Shown here one piece after another: positions 34,032-42,641 of a stretch of 64,000 nt of DNA; the first letter of the stretch is position 1, and every line of letters starts with the position of its first letter. The DNA is from Dyadobacter sp. UC 10 (lineage in GTDB: Bacteria > Bacteroidota > Bacteroidia > Cytophagales > Spirosomataceae): NCBI RefSeq assembly GCF_008369915.1, contig NZ_VSRN01000001.1:1892001-1956000 (forward strand). The letters are read 5' to 3'. Made by a program: the position numbers and the translations under genes. A model generated the notes under the pieces. That model saw only the letters and a program-made list of their open reading frames with translations. It did not search any database and was not told the DNA's origin.

Positions 34032-34246
34032 GATTATGGAGTATTTTCATGCGGAATTGCTCTTGTAATTATCTACCATTTGTTCTCAGACTATATGCTA
34101 AATCCCTTTGACAACCCCTTTAATGCGAAGAATGAGTAGAGTTTGGAGCCTATGCGGTTGCAGTGGGCTCAGTCTTTATAAAAGGGTGGTGGGGTGTCGC
34201 TATCGGTGCAGTAGGTGTAGGAGTTTCAATATATCAAGCTGACTGA
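34032..34246 (+). pseudogene. Frameshifted remnant with glycine-rich hydrophobic tail
   Basis: Two overlapping frames join near 34137. The first reads DYGVFSCGIALVIIYHLFSD… and stops at TAG 34137. The second continues as FGAYAVAVGSVFIKGWW… with a GxxxG-rich end and stops at TGA 34244. Neither has a credible start. A single lost base could explain the break. The glycine-zipper-like tail recalls membrane-active toxins, but this is speculative. Confidence 0.3.
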
Positions 34247-34344
34247 ATAAATGAATTTGCTCTAAAAGATTAATTACCCTTTGCGAATTGCATAATCCCC
34301 TTTGGTATTATGCAATTCGCTAATAATCAAAATCTTATTAAATT

Positions 34345-35007
34345 ATGAATCATTTTAATTTTGAGTATAGCCGCATTTGGGTTGCGGTTGGTCTTATGTT
34401 GCTTGGCTTTGGTATAGCTATTTCAATTGGTCTATTGCTTCCAGACTTTGGAGAGTTTTTAGGGATAAGTATCACTCCAATCGCATCTTTCATAATTGGG
34501 TTTATTTTCTTTCTATCGAACCGAAAAAGATGGAAAGGGATTGGTGAAGCTACTATCCTTGAAAATTCAGTGGAAATAACATTGAATGGCAAAGCCAGGA
34601 TCATTCCATTTGAAAGCATCAAGTCGTTCCAAGTGGAATACGGTAATGGTACAGCGTTGGACATCTGGCTACTTAGCGAGCCCAAACTGAGCATTTTTGC
34701 TAATGAAAACTTCTGTAACGTAGCACCATTTAATACCTTCTGCGATGAATTGGAAAAAACCTTAATTCTTTACGGACGAGCCAACGATTTGGCTCCAAAG
34801 AGAAAACCGTCGCTTTACGAAAGTAAATGGGCTCTTCCGATCCTTATGTTAGTCACCGTCGTTTATTTCGGTGTTTTGATCCGTGCTGGTATGCAACACA
34901 AAGAGCTGAAAAGGAGTGCCATTTATGGCCTGTTCTTTATCTCTATGTTCTGGACTGCATGGTTCGCCGCTTGGCTAAAAAAGAGCAGGTTGAGGAAATT
35001 GAACTGA
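34345..35007 (+). CDS. Small membrane protein of unknown function
   Basis: A 220-aa protein with two N-terminal hydrophobic segments (residues about 11-55), a soluble beta-rich middle of about 85 residues ('ATILENSVEITLNGKARIIPFESIKSFQVEYGNG', PH-like) and two C-terminal membrane segments. I know no family. A PH-like strand pattern between membrane hairpins also occurs in the Imm27-like neighbour. It sits at the end of the immunity-like cluster, before HigBA. Confidence 0.6.
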   Translation: MNHFNFEYSRIWVAVGLMLLGFGIAISIGLLLPDFGEFLGISITPIASFIIGFIFFLSNRKRWKGIGEATILENSVEITLNGKARIIPFESIKSFQVEYGNGTALDIWLLSEPKLSIFANENFCNVAPFNTFCDELEKTLILYGRANDLAPKRKPSLYESKWALPILMLVTVVYFGVLIRAGMQHKELKRSAIYGLFFISMFWTAWFAAWLKKSRLRKLN

Positions 35008-35030
35008 ATTAGCATCTTCATCGCGCTTTG

Positions 35031-35447
35031 CTATGCTGCCTGCGGCATTTTCTCATTTATAAAGATCTCCAGGGGTAATCCTAAGTGCTTATGAAGGTTA
35101 TGAATTTGCTGCAAGGTAAAGTATCGCTTCCGGTTAAGTATTTCAGACACTCTTGATTTGGGACCTATGAATTGCTCCAAATCTTTATTTTTCCAGCCAT
35201 TTTCTTCCATCAAATATTTGATTGCGTCAATCGGATCCGGATTAGGAATATCGTTGTGCGTTTGTTCATAAGCATGAACCAAAGTGCTTATGACATCGAG
35301 CTCATCGTCCAATTCAGAATAAGGGGTCGGATCTAAAATAAGTAATTCGTCGATGCGCTTCAGGGCATTTTGATAGTCTAATGCTGTTTTTATGGGGGTT
35401 ACAGTTACTGTACTCATTGATTGCTTAGATTTGAGTCGTTTGAACAA
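35031..35447 (-). CDS. higA: HigA-type antitoxin
   Basis: A 138-aa protein; the start at 35447 leaves nine bases after higB, and Met11 (35417, MSTVTVTPIKT) is an alternative. The C-terminal XRE-like helix-turn-helix reads 'DAIKYLMEENGWKNKDLEQFIGPKSRVSEILNRKRYFTLQQIHNLHKHLGLPLEIFI', which is the HigA layout of Bacteroidota. The N-terminal part ('YQNALKRIDELL … ELDVISTLVHAYE') is also typical. It neutralises HigB and represses the operon at the palindromes upstream of higB. Confidence 0.9.
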   Translation of the reverse strand: MFKRLKSKQSMSTVTVTPIKTALDYQNALKRIDELLILDPTPYSELDDELDVISTLVHAYEQTHNDIPNPDPIDAIKYLMEENGWKNKDLEQFIGPKSRVSEILNRKRYFTLQQIHNLHKHLGLPLEIFINEKMPQAA

Positions 35448-35456
35448 TAATATGAT

Positions 35457-35750
35457 TTATACGGAATGGGCATCAATCTTATCATATTCGGCATGCGTAC
35501 CAATCCACCTGATGTAAACTATTTGCCGGTGCACCAGGACGACGGTGATGATTTGATACTTATTCCCTTTGATATCAAATATTACTCTGTTATTTCCAAT
35601 AATATCCACTGAATTGGCCACTTGCTTAAGATCGTTCAGGTTTCGGATATTTATATCCTTGATTTTAGCAATCCACACTTCTAACGCGATCTTCGAATCT
35701 GCATGCGTATGATAGAACTCTCTTAAACGGGTTGTTGTAATAATTCTCAT
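35457..35750 (-). CDS. higB: HigB-type mRNA interferase toxin
   Basis: A 97-aa HigB-family toxin: 'MRIITTTRLREFYHTHADSKIALEVWI', 'NLNDLKQVANSVDIIGNNRVIFDIKGNKYQIITVV' and the C-terminal 'VYIRWIGTHAEYDKID'. It cleaves mRNA at the ribosome. The toxin-first order (higB then higA) is the standard one for this family. The pair probably stabilises the mobile element, being placed near the integrase end. Confidence 0.92.
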   Translation of the reverse strand: MRIITTTRLREFYHTHADSKIALEVWIAKIKDINIRNLNDLKQVANSVDIIGNNRVIFDIKGNKYQIITVVLVHRQIVYIRWIGTHAEYDKIDAHSV

Positions 35751-35769
35751 GACGCTAATTCACAGTAAA

Positions 35770-35820
35770 GTTACATAATTGGTAACCAAATTTGCAATAA
35801 ATTGTTACATATTATGTAAC
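35770..35820 (-). promoter_or_regulatory. Two palindromic operator sites upstream of higBA
   Basis: GTTACATAATTGGTAAC (35770-35786, 5-bp arms) and GTTACATATTATGTAAC (35804-35820, 7-bp perfect arms) share GTTAC/GTAAC half-sites. Their centres are 34 bases apart, about three helical turns. They lie 20-70 bases before higB, fitting HigA autoregulation. Confidence 0.6.
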
Positions 35821-35837
35821 AAATATTAAAGAGGACT

Positions 35838-36818
35838 TTACACTGAGCTATCACTTCCTTTCCTATTTCTGCCAATAACGGCCAAAGCGGGCTCTCCGGA
35901 TCCTTTTCTGTTCACAGTCAAAATTGGTGACTTACAAATTTTAACATCTGATGAAATGATACCATTCAGGTAGCCAGTTGTGAACGGCTTGGCCTGAGCA
36001 TTTGAAACGTATTGAAAATGTGCTATGATCCAACTTTCTAGCTCGGCCTTACTACAAGAAACGATCAGATTGGCTTCTATCAACTGCTTGAATGCATCAG
36101 CAAGCTGATTACCATTGCTATTAAAAAGCAGCTTCTTTTTCGGAGATACGTTGTTGGTTAGCAGCGAGAACAGCGGCTGCTGTTCTTTCTCCTCAAAATA
36201 CTCCTTGAAGATCTTGAAAAACTGATCGGCTATACCTTCAATAAATACAGGATAGCGGCGGATTCGTATTGGCGTTGGTTCGTGAGCAGTTGCCATTTCA
36301 ATCTCGGAATTTTGATCTCCTGTTTTTTCGAGCGCGGTGACTTCTGCTATAAAACCCGCCAAGCTCTCCTCCCTTTCCCGGATTGAATCGCAAAGGTCTT
36401 CCACAAATTCCGGCGTGATGATCACCTCAGTTTTATTAGGCTTTAAAAGATCAGTGTAGAAGATTTCTGGAAATTCGATAACAAGCAGGAAGTTGTCCTG
36501 CAAGTTTTCTCCATTCGCAGGATAATGACGGAAGTAATTTTCCCAGTACCTGTTGAATAGGAATAAAAGCTTCTTCGTCTGATCCAAATATGCTTTTCGC
36601 CTCCCAGGGTCTGCGCCTATAATGTCAATGACTGCGAGATCCTTCAAGATCTGCAGATGCTTCGCAAACTGCAATGAGAAATGTGGGGTCTGATGGGTAA
36701 TATCATATCCTGATTTGAAGACTGGGCCGAGTTCGCCAGATTCGCGCTTGTCCCTGATTTCAGATAGTCGAAGGTCAAATTTTTGTAAGAATGTAAAATA
36801 TTCCTTGAAATGCTCCAT
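35838..36818 (-). CDS. IME regulator-like protein (possibly RteC-related)
   Basis: A 326-aa soluble protein with mostly helical composition and no signal. The C-terminal part ('LFNSNGNQLADAFKQLIEANLIVSCSKAELESWIIAHF … FTTGYLNGIISS … CKSPIL') has the layout of the RteC-like or integrase-neighbour proteins of Bacteroidota elements, where a helical domain reads 'W.gs.t.L..L...L...g.i'. The similarity is distant and the assignment uncertain. It lies 50 bases downstream of the integrase gene and may be cotranscribed with it. Confidence 0.45.
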   Translation of the reverse strand: MEHFKEYFTFLQKFDLRLSEIRDKRESGELGPVFKSGYDITHQTPHFSLQFAKHLQILKDLAVIDIIGADPGRRKAYLDQTKKLLFLFNRYWENYFRHYPANGENLQDNFLLVIEFPEIFYTDLLKPNKTEVIITPEFVEDLCDSIREREESLAGFIAEVTALEKTGDQNSEIEMATAHEPTPIRIRRYPVFIEGIADQFFKIFKEYFEEKEQQPLFSLLTNNVSPKKKLLFNSNGNQLADAFKQLIEANLIVSCSKAELESWIIAHFQYVSNAQAKPFTTGYLNGIISSDVKICKSPILTVNRKGSGEPALAVIGRNRKGSDSSV

Positions 36819-36867
36819 GCTTAATAAAATCTAGTAAAGACTATCAGACGATGCTTGCTGTCAAAAA

Positions 36868-38280
36868 CTACAACAATGCGCTGAGATATTTCTTTGTTTT
36901 TTCATCATCAAAACTACCTAAATAACTTTCTGTGGTCGAAATTGAAGTATGCCCGAGCGCCTGGCTAATGAATGCAAGCGGTGCTTCTGATTGGAGAAGG
37001 ATCGTTGCGAAGGAATGTCTGGCGCTGTATGTATTAACGTCTCCTGTGATTTCATTAGCGGCCGCAATGTCCTTCATGTATTGATTTGTGATTTTCACCA
37101 CCTGATTGATTACGGTCTTTTGTCTTTCTGGTGTCATATCGTGCTCCAAAAATGGGAAGACATAATCCTTCGGGTTTTTGCTCTTTACCGCCCAGCGTTC
37201 AATTATATCAATAGTTTCTTTGAATAAGGTGACTTTGATCGTGTTTTGGTTACCCCTGGTTGAGCGAGCAGTCTTTTGGCGGATAAATGTTAATCGGTCG
37301 CCCTCTATATCCTGCCAGCGGACACGACAAATGTCATTCATGTTCATCCCATTACATAAATAGGAAAACACCCATAAATCACGGCTTCGCTGTTCGAATC
37401 CTGGACTGCATTTATGCGTTATGATTTTTAGTACGTCATCCTTGCTGAGTGCTTTTTTGGTATTGCTGCCAGCCGGTATCATATACCTTCTCTTGCCAAA
37501 AGGGTATAACTCTCTATTCATAACGCCCGCGTCAATAGCGTCATTACAAACAGATCTGATGTGCCGGCAATATATGCCAACGGTTGTCAGGGTAGCGGGG
37601 GATGGGCTTCCTTTTGGTCCCCTACGTTTTCGACCATGCTTGAGCATCCATTTCTCATAACTTGTCAAAAACGCTGGAGTCAGATATTCAAAGCGGAGTA
37701 CAATCTCCTTTTCCTTCGCCTCTTTGATTGGTAGGGGCGGAAGGTTCAGCAATTCCTGACGTTGCTTTTCGGTGAGAGACTCGAGAAAACGTAGTAATGA
37801 GGTGGACGTTGAAGTGTAGCTTAATGCATTTCCAATCCGACCTTCCTTGTTCATGTCGTTTGCTTTCAAAGTGAGAGCCTGAATGACATTGTTTTTATCC
37901 CTGGTCTCTTTGCTAGGCTTCGATTCCTGACCAAACATACTTATCTCATAAGCGAATCGCTCAAAACTGAAGTCGTCCTCTAGTTTACCCACAATTGTCC
38001 TGGCTCTACCCAGATAACTTTCGACCTCCTTGCCGGTATACTCTTCCTCATAAGTACTTCCGAAAAGCTTGTTCCATAACTTTCTTCTGTAGTCGTTTTT
38101 CACTTGTCCGGGCATACCGGATTTGTGCTTTTTTAGAAAGTCCCAATCCTGCTCTGAGATTTTCAAACCCGTGGTAAAAAGTCGCTGTTTTCCCTCATGA
38201 GAAACCAACCATTTTATCACACCTTCATCACCTTTTGAAGCTCTTTTGTCGAGGAATAAATTTACCGTTGTAGCGCTCAT
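36868..38280 (-). CDS. Tyrosine recombinase / integrase of the IME
   Basis: A 470-aa integrase. The N-terminal arm-binding part begins 'VNLFLDKRASKGDEGVIKWLVSHEGKQRL', a core-binding SAM-like domain covers about residues 100-260, and the catalytic domain occupies the last 200. The second arginine box ('YSARHSFATILL') and the active tyrosine ('LGHTSISTTESYL') are clear. Where the first catalytic arginine is expected, the sequence is 'YLCNGMNMNDICRVRWQDI'; the usual Arg before Gly is Asn. The gene reads away from attR, 166 bases from it, with two TTGCAATA sites just before the start. Confidence 0.92.
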   Translation of the reverse strand: MSATTVNLFLDKRASKGDEGVIKWLVSHEGKQRLFTTGLKISEQDWDFLKKHKSGMPGQVKNDYRRKLWNKLFGSTYEEEYTGKEVESYLGRARTIVGKLEDDFSFERFAYEISMFGQESKPSKETRDKNNVIQALTLKANDMNKEGRIGNALSYTSTSTSLLRFLESLTEKQRQELLNLPPLPIKEAKEKEIVLRFEYLTPAFLTSYEKWMLKHGRKRRGPKGSPSPATLTTVGIYCRHIRSVCNDAIDAGVMNRELYPFGKRRYMIPAGSNTKKALSKDDVLKIITHKCSPGFEQRSRDLWVFSYLCNGMNMNDICRVRWQDIEGDRLTFIRQKTARSTRGNQNTIKVTLFKETIDIIERWAVKSKNPKDYVFPFLEHDMTPERQKTVINQVVKITNQYMKDIAAANEITGDVNTYSARHSFATILLQSEAPLAFISQALGHTSISTTESYLGSFDDEKTKKYLSALL

Positions 38281-38303
38281 GATTCTTGGTCATTTCGTTC
38301 TAG

Positions 38304-38322
38304 TTGCAATAAACTTGCAATA
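38304..38322. promoter_or_regulatory. Putative integrase arm-type sites (right)
   Basis: TTGCAATA at 38304-38311 and 38315-38322, 11 bases apart, 24 bases upstream of the integrase start. They mirror the doublet at 20094-20113 near attL. They could also serve integrase autoregulation. Confidence 0.45.
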
Positions 38323-38445
38323 GTAAATTAAAAAACATCGAAAGACATCACCAAATAAAAGTGCAAAATAATTTTCTAACTATCTGTAAAATAGATAGTT
38401 GTATAAATATCAAAAAATTGGTGAAAACAAAAAAAGGCGTATTTT

Positions 38446-38515
38446 ATCTGACTGTTAATCAGAGGGTCGTTGGTTCGAGCCCAACTTCGGGAGCCTGAAA
38501 ATGAAGCACTTAGCA
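38446..38515 (+). repeat. attR: second copy of the 70-bp direct repeat
   Basis: Identical to 19996-20065. It carries only the 3' half of tRNA-Asn, so no second functional tRNA is formed. An 8-bp inverted repeat AACTATCT / AGATAGTT lies 46 bases inside the element (38378-38400). Confidence 0.95.
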
Positions 38516-38537
38516 AGAAATTGTTAAGTGCTTTTTT
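38504..38537 (+). terminator. Original tRNA-Asn terminator (chromosomal right arm)
   Basis: AAGCACTTAGCA / TGTTAAGTGCTT forms a 12-bp stem (one G-U) with loop AGAAAT, then six T. The left arm belongs to the att repeat; the right arm would follow the tRNA in the uninterrupted chromosome. Confidence 0.8.
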
Positions 38538-38680
38538 GTTTTGCTACACAATTTAGGACATGCGCCAGATGCTGTCATTCATGAAAGCATTTAAAATAGT
38601 GGGCTGACATCCATCTGAGACTGAATAACCCTGGCTTCACAAATTGCTATACCTTTACTTTCAAAAATCCAACGCACATT

Positions 38681-38713
38681 AAAAAACCGCTCTACAGCGT
38701 AAAGCGGTTTTTT
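38681..38713 (-). terminator. Terminator of the T9SS protein gene
   Basis: AAAAAACCGCT / AGCGGTTTTTT gives an 11-bp stem with an 11-base loop and T tracts on both strands, 53 bases after the stop of the leftward gene. Confidence 0.85.
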
Positions 38714-38765
38714 AATTTTTTGTAAAACTTATACCGGTGAGGTATCGATTGAAAATCTGGTCTGA

Positions 38766-41700
38766 TTATCTTACTACAAGCACTTTCATACTCACCACAG
38801 ACCCGTTCGATTGTTTCATTCGTACCGTATAAATACCTATGGGTAGTTTCTTTAAACTGATACCCTCTGGTGTTACCGATTGAGTTTGATAGACAACCTG
38901 GCCAGAAGTGCTGATCAATGTAACCTCGCTTACCGGACTGGAAGTTAAGTTGTTAATGAACAAGATATCCGACGCAGGATTGGGATAGACAGATAATTTT
39001 TCTTTCCCCTCCACTTTAACGCTTACGATCTGGCTGTAAGCAAAGGTCAGGTCGGTATCCACCATGCGTAGTCTGTAAAAATGTTGCCCTGATACAGTAT
39101 GCGGATCTACGAAAGTGTAATTTTTCACCGTTGCACTTTCTCCGTTAGACTCAACTGTTCCTATTGTAGTCCATGATCTGGTATCTAAGCTATGTTCTAT
39201 TTCGAAATGATCACTGTTCATCTCCGAGGATGTCGACCAGTTTAGACGTACATTCTTCTCAATCATTTTCGCATTGAAACTGATGAGCGTGACAGGAAGG
39301 GCGTAGTAAATACCCGCGTCGATGTTAAGATTAAACTCATTATCAGCCAGTGTAATTACTCCCGTTTTCCCCGATAAACTCGCATCACTGTTGTTGGCAT
39401 CGTTTAATGCGCCGGTATTAGGAGAAAATTCATAGCCGCTTGGTATACTAAATCCTACAACGTAAGAGCCTGCCGTTAAATTAGAGAAATTGTAATAACC
39501 ATTTACATCCGTGGTGGTAGTCGCGATCACAGTCGTTCCGTCTGCCTCAAATAATGTTACTGTAATTCCGCTCCGCCCCGCTTCTCCCGCTTCCTGGATC
39601 CCATCCTGATCTTTATCATTCCATACATAATCCCCTAATCCGGATTTAGCCAGTGGTTGACTGCAGTTAATGCTGTTCAAATTAACCGTTGTAATCCGCG
39701 TAATACAATCGCCAAGCTTTATAGTGCATTCATAAGTACCATTATTAGCCGCTGTGTAGCTTCCGAAAACGATATCTTTACCTGTAACCCCCGTTAACGG
39801 TGCTCCGTTGAATGTCCATTCATAGGTGGCGCCTGTAATTTCATCAACACTCAGTGTATAGGGCTGATTAAGGCAAGGCTGGGCAGTATTTGTAACCATA
39901 ACGGCAACCAGAGGCTTCACAGATACCTGGGTTACTTGAGTTTTTCCACATTGGTCGGTTATGCGCACATCATAGTCTGTATTCGGGTCTAAGCCTTCGG
40001 CGGTATAGTTATTGGGGACGGCGGGATCAATGACTGTGTAATTTGTTTCAGTCGTTTTTTTCATTTCCAGAATAAACGGCCCCGAACCCGCAAATTGGAA
40101 TATCGCTTTGCCCGTCGCTACCGTACCCTCGCAGTTGATCCCTAATTTTCTTACAACTACCGGGTTTGAACCAGATGGTGTAATTGTTAATTCCTGAGAA
40201 TCAACTACCAAATTAGGAATACCACAATTACTCATGTCCATGGTAGCCCGTAATGTATAGGTACCCTCAACAAGGTTAGGGAAGCTCCCCGACGAATTTG
40301 TGGCAAGTACTGTCGATCCCTGAAGTAACTCGAAACTTACGGGCCTATTACCATTGTATGTAAGCGTTGAGTTAATGGTCCCATTACCTCCGCAAAGCTG
40401 TGAAGTGGTGCCTGTTAATCCCAGTGTTAATCCTGTCTGAGCAGGGTCTGTGGTAAAAGGGACTTCCGTTATCACGCCGCAAGTGGCGTCGGTGGGTGTA
40501 AACTGAATAATATAGGAGCCTGGAGGTATTGCTTTGAACGACACCCCACCATTGGCCTGGTCATATCCGGTAGCATTGGCTACAAAGCTATGGTCAGAAG
40601 CCCTTAACAGTTTAATAGTTGAAAAATCCTGATCAGGCACGTATCCAGCCACTTGAATATCCAAATCAAGTGCCCCTACCGTAGTTACACAAGCTAAGGA
40701 GTAGCCTGCATAATTAACAAATCCAGCAGTGGACGGCTTGGGCGTCACAATCGTTCTGGTTTCGGTATCTCCGCACGCATCAGTTACCGTATAAACATAA
40801 TGATCTGCGTATGGAATGGTAACCGCAGCACCCCATACCCAGTGATAGTCGGTTAGGGTGGTGCCTGCTACCGGATTATTACTGGCATCGTATCCCTGTA
40901 CGTCCAATTCGTAATAGTCTCCTGATGCAGCGGGAAATGGTACACCATTAAATGTGTTGAGTGCAAGGTTAACCTCACTGCCCTCAGGACAACCGACATG
41001 CACTGTTCCATAGGATAAGATATCAGGATGTTTTATGTCTACACATTCAATATTTACTTCTCCACATGGTGAAGTGGTACGAATAAGAACCTTTTGTGCC
41101 GTGCTTGGAAATGTAATACTGCTAATGTCAGCATTTGAGTTAACCGTGATGTGCACATCAGGAGCACCGGCAGGTACAGTGCAAGGGTCCGTTGATAAGA
41201 TATTCCACATATCGACCACATAACCAGATCCATCCGGATCGATTTGACTATCGTCGCCTAATCTCAACAACCTGTTCCCAGTATAGGTCGTTGAGGCACA
41301 TGTAAAACTCTCATACTGTAGCCTAAACTTTGCCTTTGGAGAGCTGGGCTGCACATCCACAGATGCCGTTGTAAAATTGTTACAGGCATCCTTCACCCTT
41401 ACCTGATAAATACCAAAACCAGGTGTAGTAAAGACATTTGAAGTTACATAGGTAAAATTAGCATCGGGTTCTGCCGCGTTGGTTGATTGAAGGAAACCAT
41501 AGGTTAGACTCGGTTTGCCTCCCGTAGCTGCGGCTGTAATTGTTCCACCCAAACCACCGCCTGCGCAGACATTGCTTACAGTAGGCGTTAAAGTCAAGGG
41601 CGTGTATAAGTCATCAATGGTAAAAGTTACGTCTTCAAAAACAGTTCCACAGGAGATCCTCACGGTATAATCACCTGCGGCTAGACTAGAGAAGTTGTTA

Positions 41701-41981
41701 GAACTTTGTGCAGTGGTCTGATATCCTTCCAATGGGGTGGTCGAACCAATTTCTGTTGCAGAAATGATCTGATATGTAGCTGTTGATATTGTTTCTACAT
41801 CCGAGTGAATAGTAACCTGCCCCGAAGACGGACAGGTCGCGCCAACAACATCTGGTGGCGCTGTAATGGAAATATCCGTTGGGCACTGCGCATAAGCGTT
41901 GTTGATGTAGCCCAGTAAACCCACTGTGAGAATACAGACTTTAAAATAAGAAAGGAGCTTAAATGTTGAAAAGTAGGCCAT
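38766..41981 (-). CDS. Large T9SS-exported surface protein with SdrD-B-like domain
   Basis: 1071 aa. The signal peptide ends near residue 31 (…NNAYA-Q). The long central part contains repeated Ig-like/SprB-type modules with paired cysteines and phrases such as 'ACGDTETRTIV' and 'DQCGKTQVTQVS'. Near 780-880 is an SdrD B-like domain ('GLGDYVWNDKDQDGIQEAGEAG', calcium-binding DxDxDG). The C-terminal 75 residues ('KLSVYPNPASDILFI' … 'GIYTVRMKQSNGSVVSMKVLV') are the type A T9SS sorting domain. It is a cell-surface or secreted adhesin-like protein. Possible regulation by the neighbouring NarL-type pair is inferred only from position. Confidence 0.92.
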   Translation of the reverse strand: MAYFSTFKLLSYFKVCILTVGLLGYINNAYAQCPTDISITAPPDVVGATCPSSGQVTIHSDVETISTATYQIISATEIGSTTPLEGYQTTAQSSNNFSSLAAGDYTVRISCGTVFEDVTFTIDDLYTPLTLTPTVSNVCAGGGLGGTITAAATGGKPSLTYGFLQSTNAAEPDANFTYVTSNVFTTPGFGIYQVRVKDACNNFTTASVDVQPSSPKAKFRLQYESFTCASTTYTGNRLLRLGDDSQIDPDGSGYVVDMWNILSTDPCTVPAGAPDVHITVNSNADISSITFPSTAQKVLIRTTSPCGEVNIECVDIKHPDILSYGTVHVGCPEGSEVNLALNTFNGVPFPAASGDYYELDVQGYDASNNPVAGTTLTDYHWVWGAAVTIPYADHYVYTVTDACGDTETRTIVTPKPSTAGFVNYAGYSLACVTTVGALDLDIQVAGYVPDQDFSTIKLLRASDHSFVANATGYDQANGGVSFKAIPPGSYIIQFTPTDATCGVITEVPFTTDPAQTGLTLGLTGTTSQLCGGNGTINSTLTYNGNRPVSFELLQGSTVLATNSSGSFPNLVEGTYTLRATMDMSNCGIPNLVVDSQELTITPSGSNPVVVRKLGINCEGTVATGKAIFQFAGSGPFILEMKKTTETNYTVIDPAVPNNYTAEGLDPNTDYDVRITDQCGKTQVTQVSVKPLVAVMVTNTAQPCLNQPYTLSVDEITGATYEWTFNGAPLTGVTGKDIVFGSYTAANNGTYECTIKLGDCITRITTVNLNSINCSQPLAKSGLGDYVWNDKDQDGIQEAGEAGRSGITVTLFEADGTTVIATTTTDVNGYYNFSNLTAGSYVVGFSIPSGYEFSPNTGALNDANNSDASLSGKTGVITLADNEFNLNIDAGIYYALPVTLISFNAKMIEKNVRLNWSTSSEMNSDHFEIEHSLDTRSWTTIGTVESNGESATVKNYTFVDPHTVSGQHFYRLRMVDTDLTFAYSQIVSVKVEGKEKLSVYPNPASDILFINNLTSSPVSEVTLISTSGQVVYQTQSVTPEGISLKKLPIGIYTVRMKQSNGSVVSMKVLVVR

Positions 41982-42170
41982 AAAAATGAATAATTTAGTA
42001 TGCGATTAAAAGTAGGTTGTGGCAGAGCTGATTTCTTTGGCGGATGTGCGGCCATCTCTTCTCCGGCATTTCGCGACCCACCATCGCTTCCGAATATGCG
42101 TCTGTCTGAAATGAAATTTTGAATGCATGTTTTCTCTTTTTAATTTGTTTTCATAGGTTATCGAATGGCA

Positions 42171-42284
42171 TCTGTTTCATTCTATCTTATCGGTGGTAAA
42201 GCTAGTGCACTAAGCAAGAAAGGATTGTAAAGAAAAAGGAGGACTAGTTACGTTTTTGCACTACTTACATAGTTCTATCACTAC
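42171..42284. repeat. Intergenic repeat copy A (114 bp, matches 51881-51994)
   Basis: Aligned without gaps to 51881-51994, I count about 76 of 114 identical bases. The best conserved blocks are TTTCAT, CGGTG..AAA, GGATTGTAAA.AAAAAG, CGTTT.TG.ACTA and CTAC. It lies 190 bases upstream of the T9SS gene start, in a 660-base gap with no coding frame. The rest of the gap (41982-42170, 42285-42641) shows nothing recognisable. Confidence 0.6.
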
Positions 42285-42641
42285 AATCACCTTGGTAAAT
42301 TGAGCGGGTTGCCAAAACGGCACACATTTTTCCTCACAAGCTGCAACACAACGGAGAAGCGAACAGGGTAAAGCCCGAAGGAGGAGTAATGATGCTGATT
42401 TTAAGCACGAGTGGTTACAATGCTGATGTCGGAAAAGAGTACCGGCGAACTTTCCCAGTGTTTTGAAATTGCGGAAAGGCCGCCCTCTGTCTCGACTGCT
42501 CTATCGTTAGAAAAGCATGCAACATGGAAGACTCATGATAGTGAAGACAGGAAAGTCTACGAAGCTTGCAGCTGAGAGCGCAAGGTCAAGGACTGAGAAT
42601 GAAGGGCGTTATCCCCTTTTTTAGGAGTAGCAATCTCCCAG

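Larger units (their letters stand above)
19996..38515. mobile_element. Integrative mobilizable element inserted in tRNA-Asn
   Basis: About 18.5 kb bounded by a perfect 70-bp direct repeat that starts in the anticodon arm of tRNA-Asn. A tyrosine integrase lies at the right end reading inward. The body contains an excision-type HTH gene, an SF3-like helicase, a Toprim primase-like gene, mobC, a MobP-type relaxase and an accessory gene. No VirB/Tra transfer genes occur, so transfer would depend on a helper. Cargo comprises an insertion sequence, unknown genes, an AbiE-like pair, immunity-like proteins and HigBA. Confidence 0.9.

Noticed and set aside
38446-38519. Second tRNA-Asn gene
   Set aside because: Only the 3' half from the anticodon arm is present; no acceptor 5' strand or D arm precedes it. 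It is the attR copy.
19970-38537. Full conjugative element (ICE)
   Set aside because: No TraG/VirD4, VirB4/TraG-type ATPase or other mating-pair genes were found among the frames; mobilization only.
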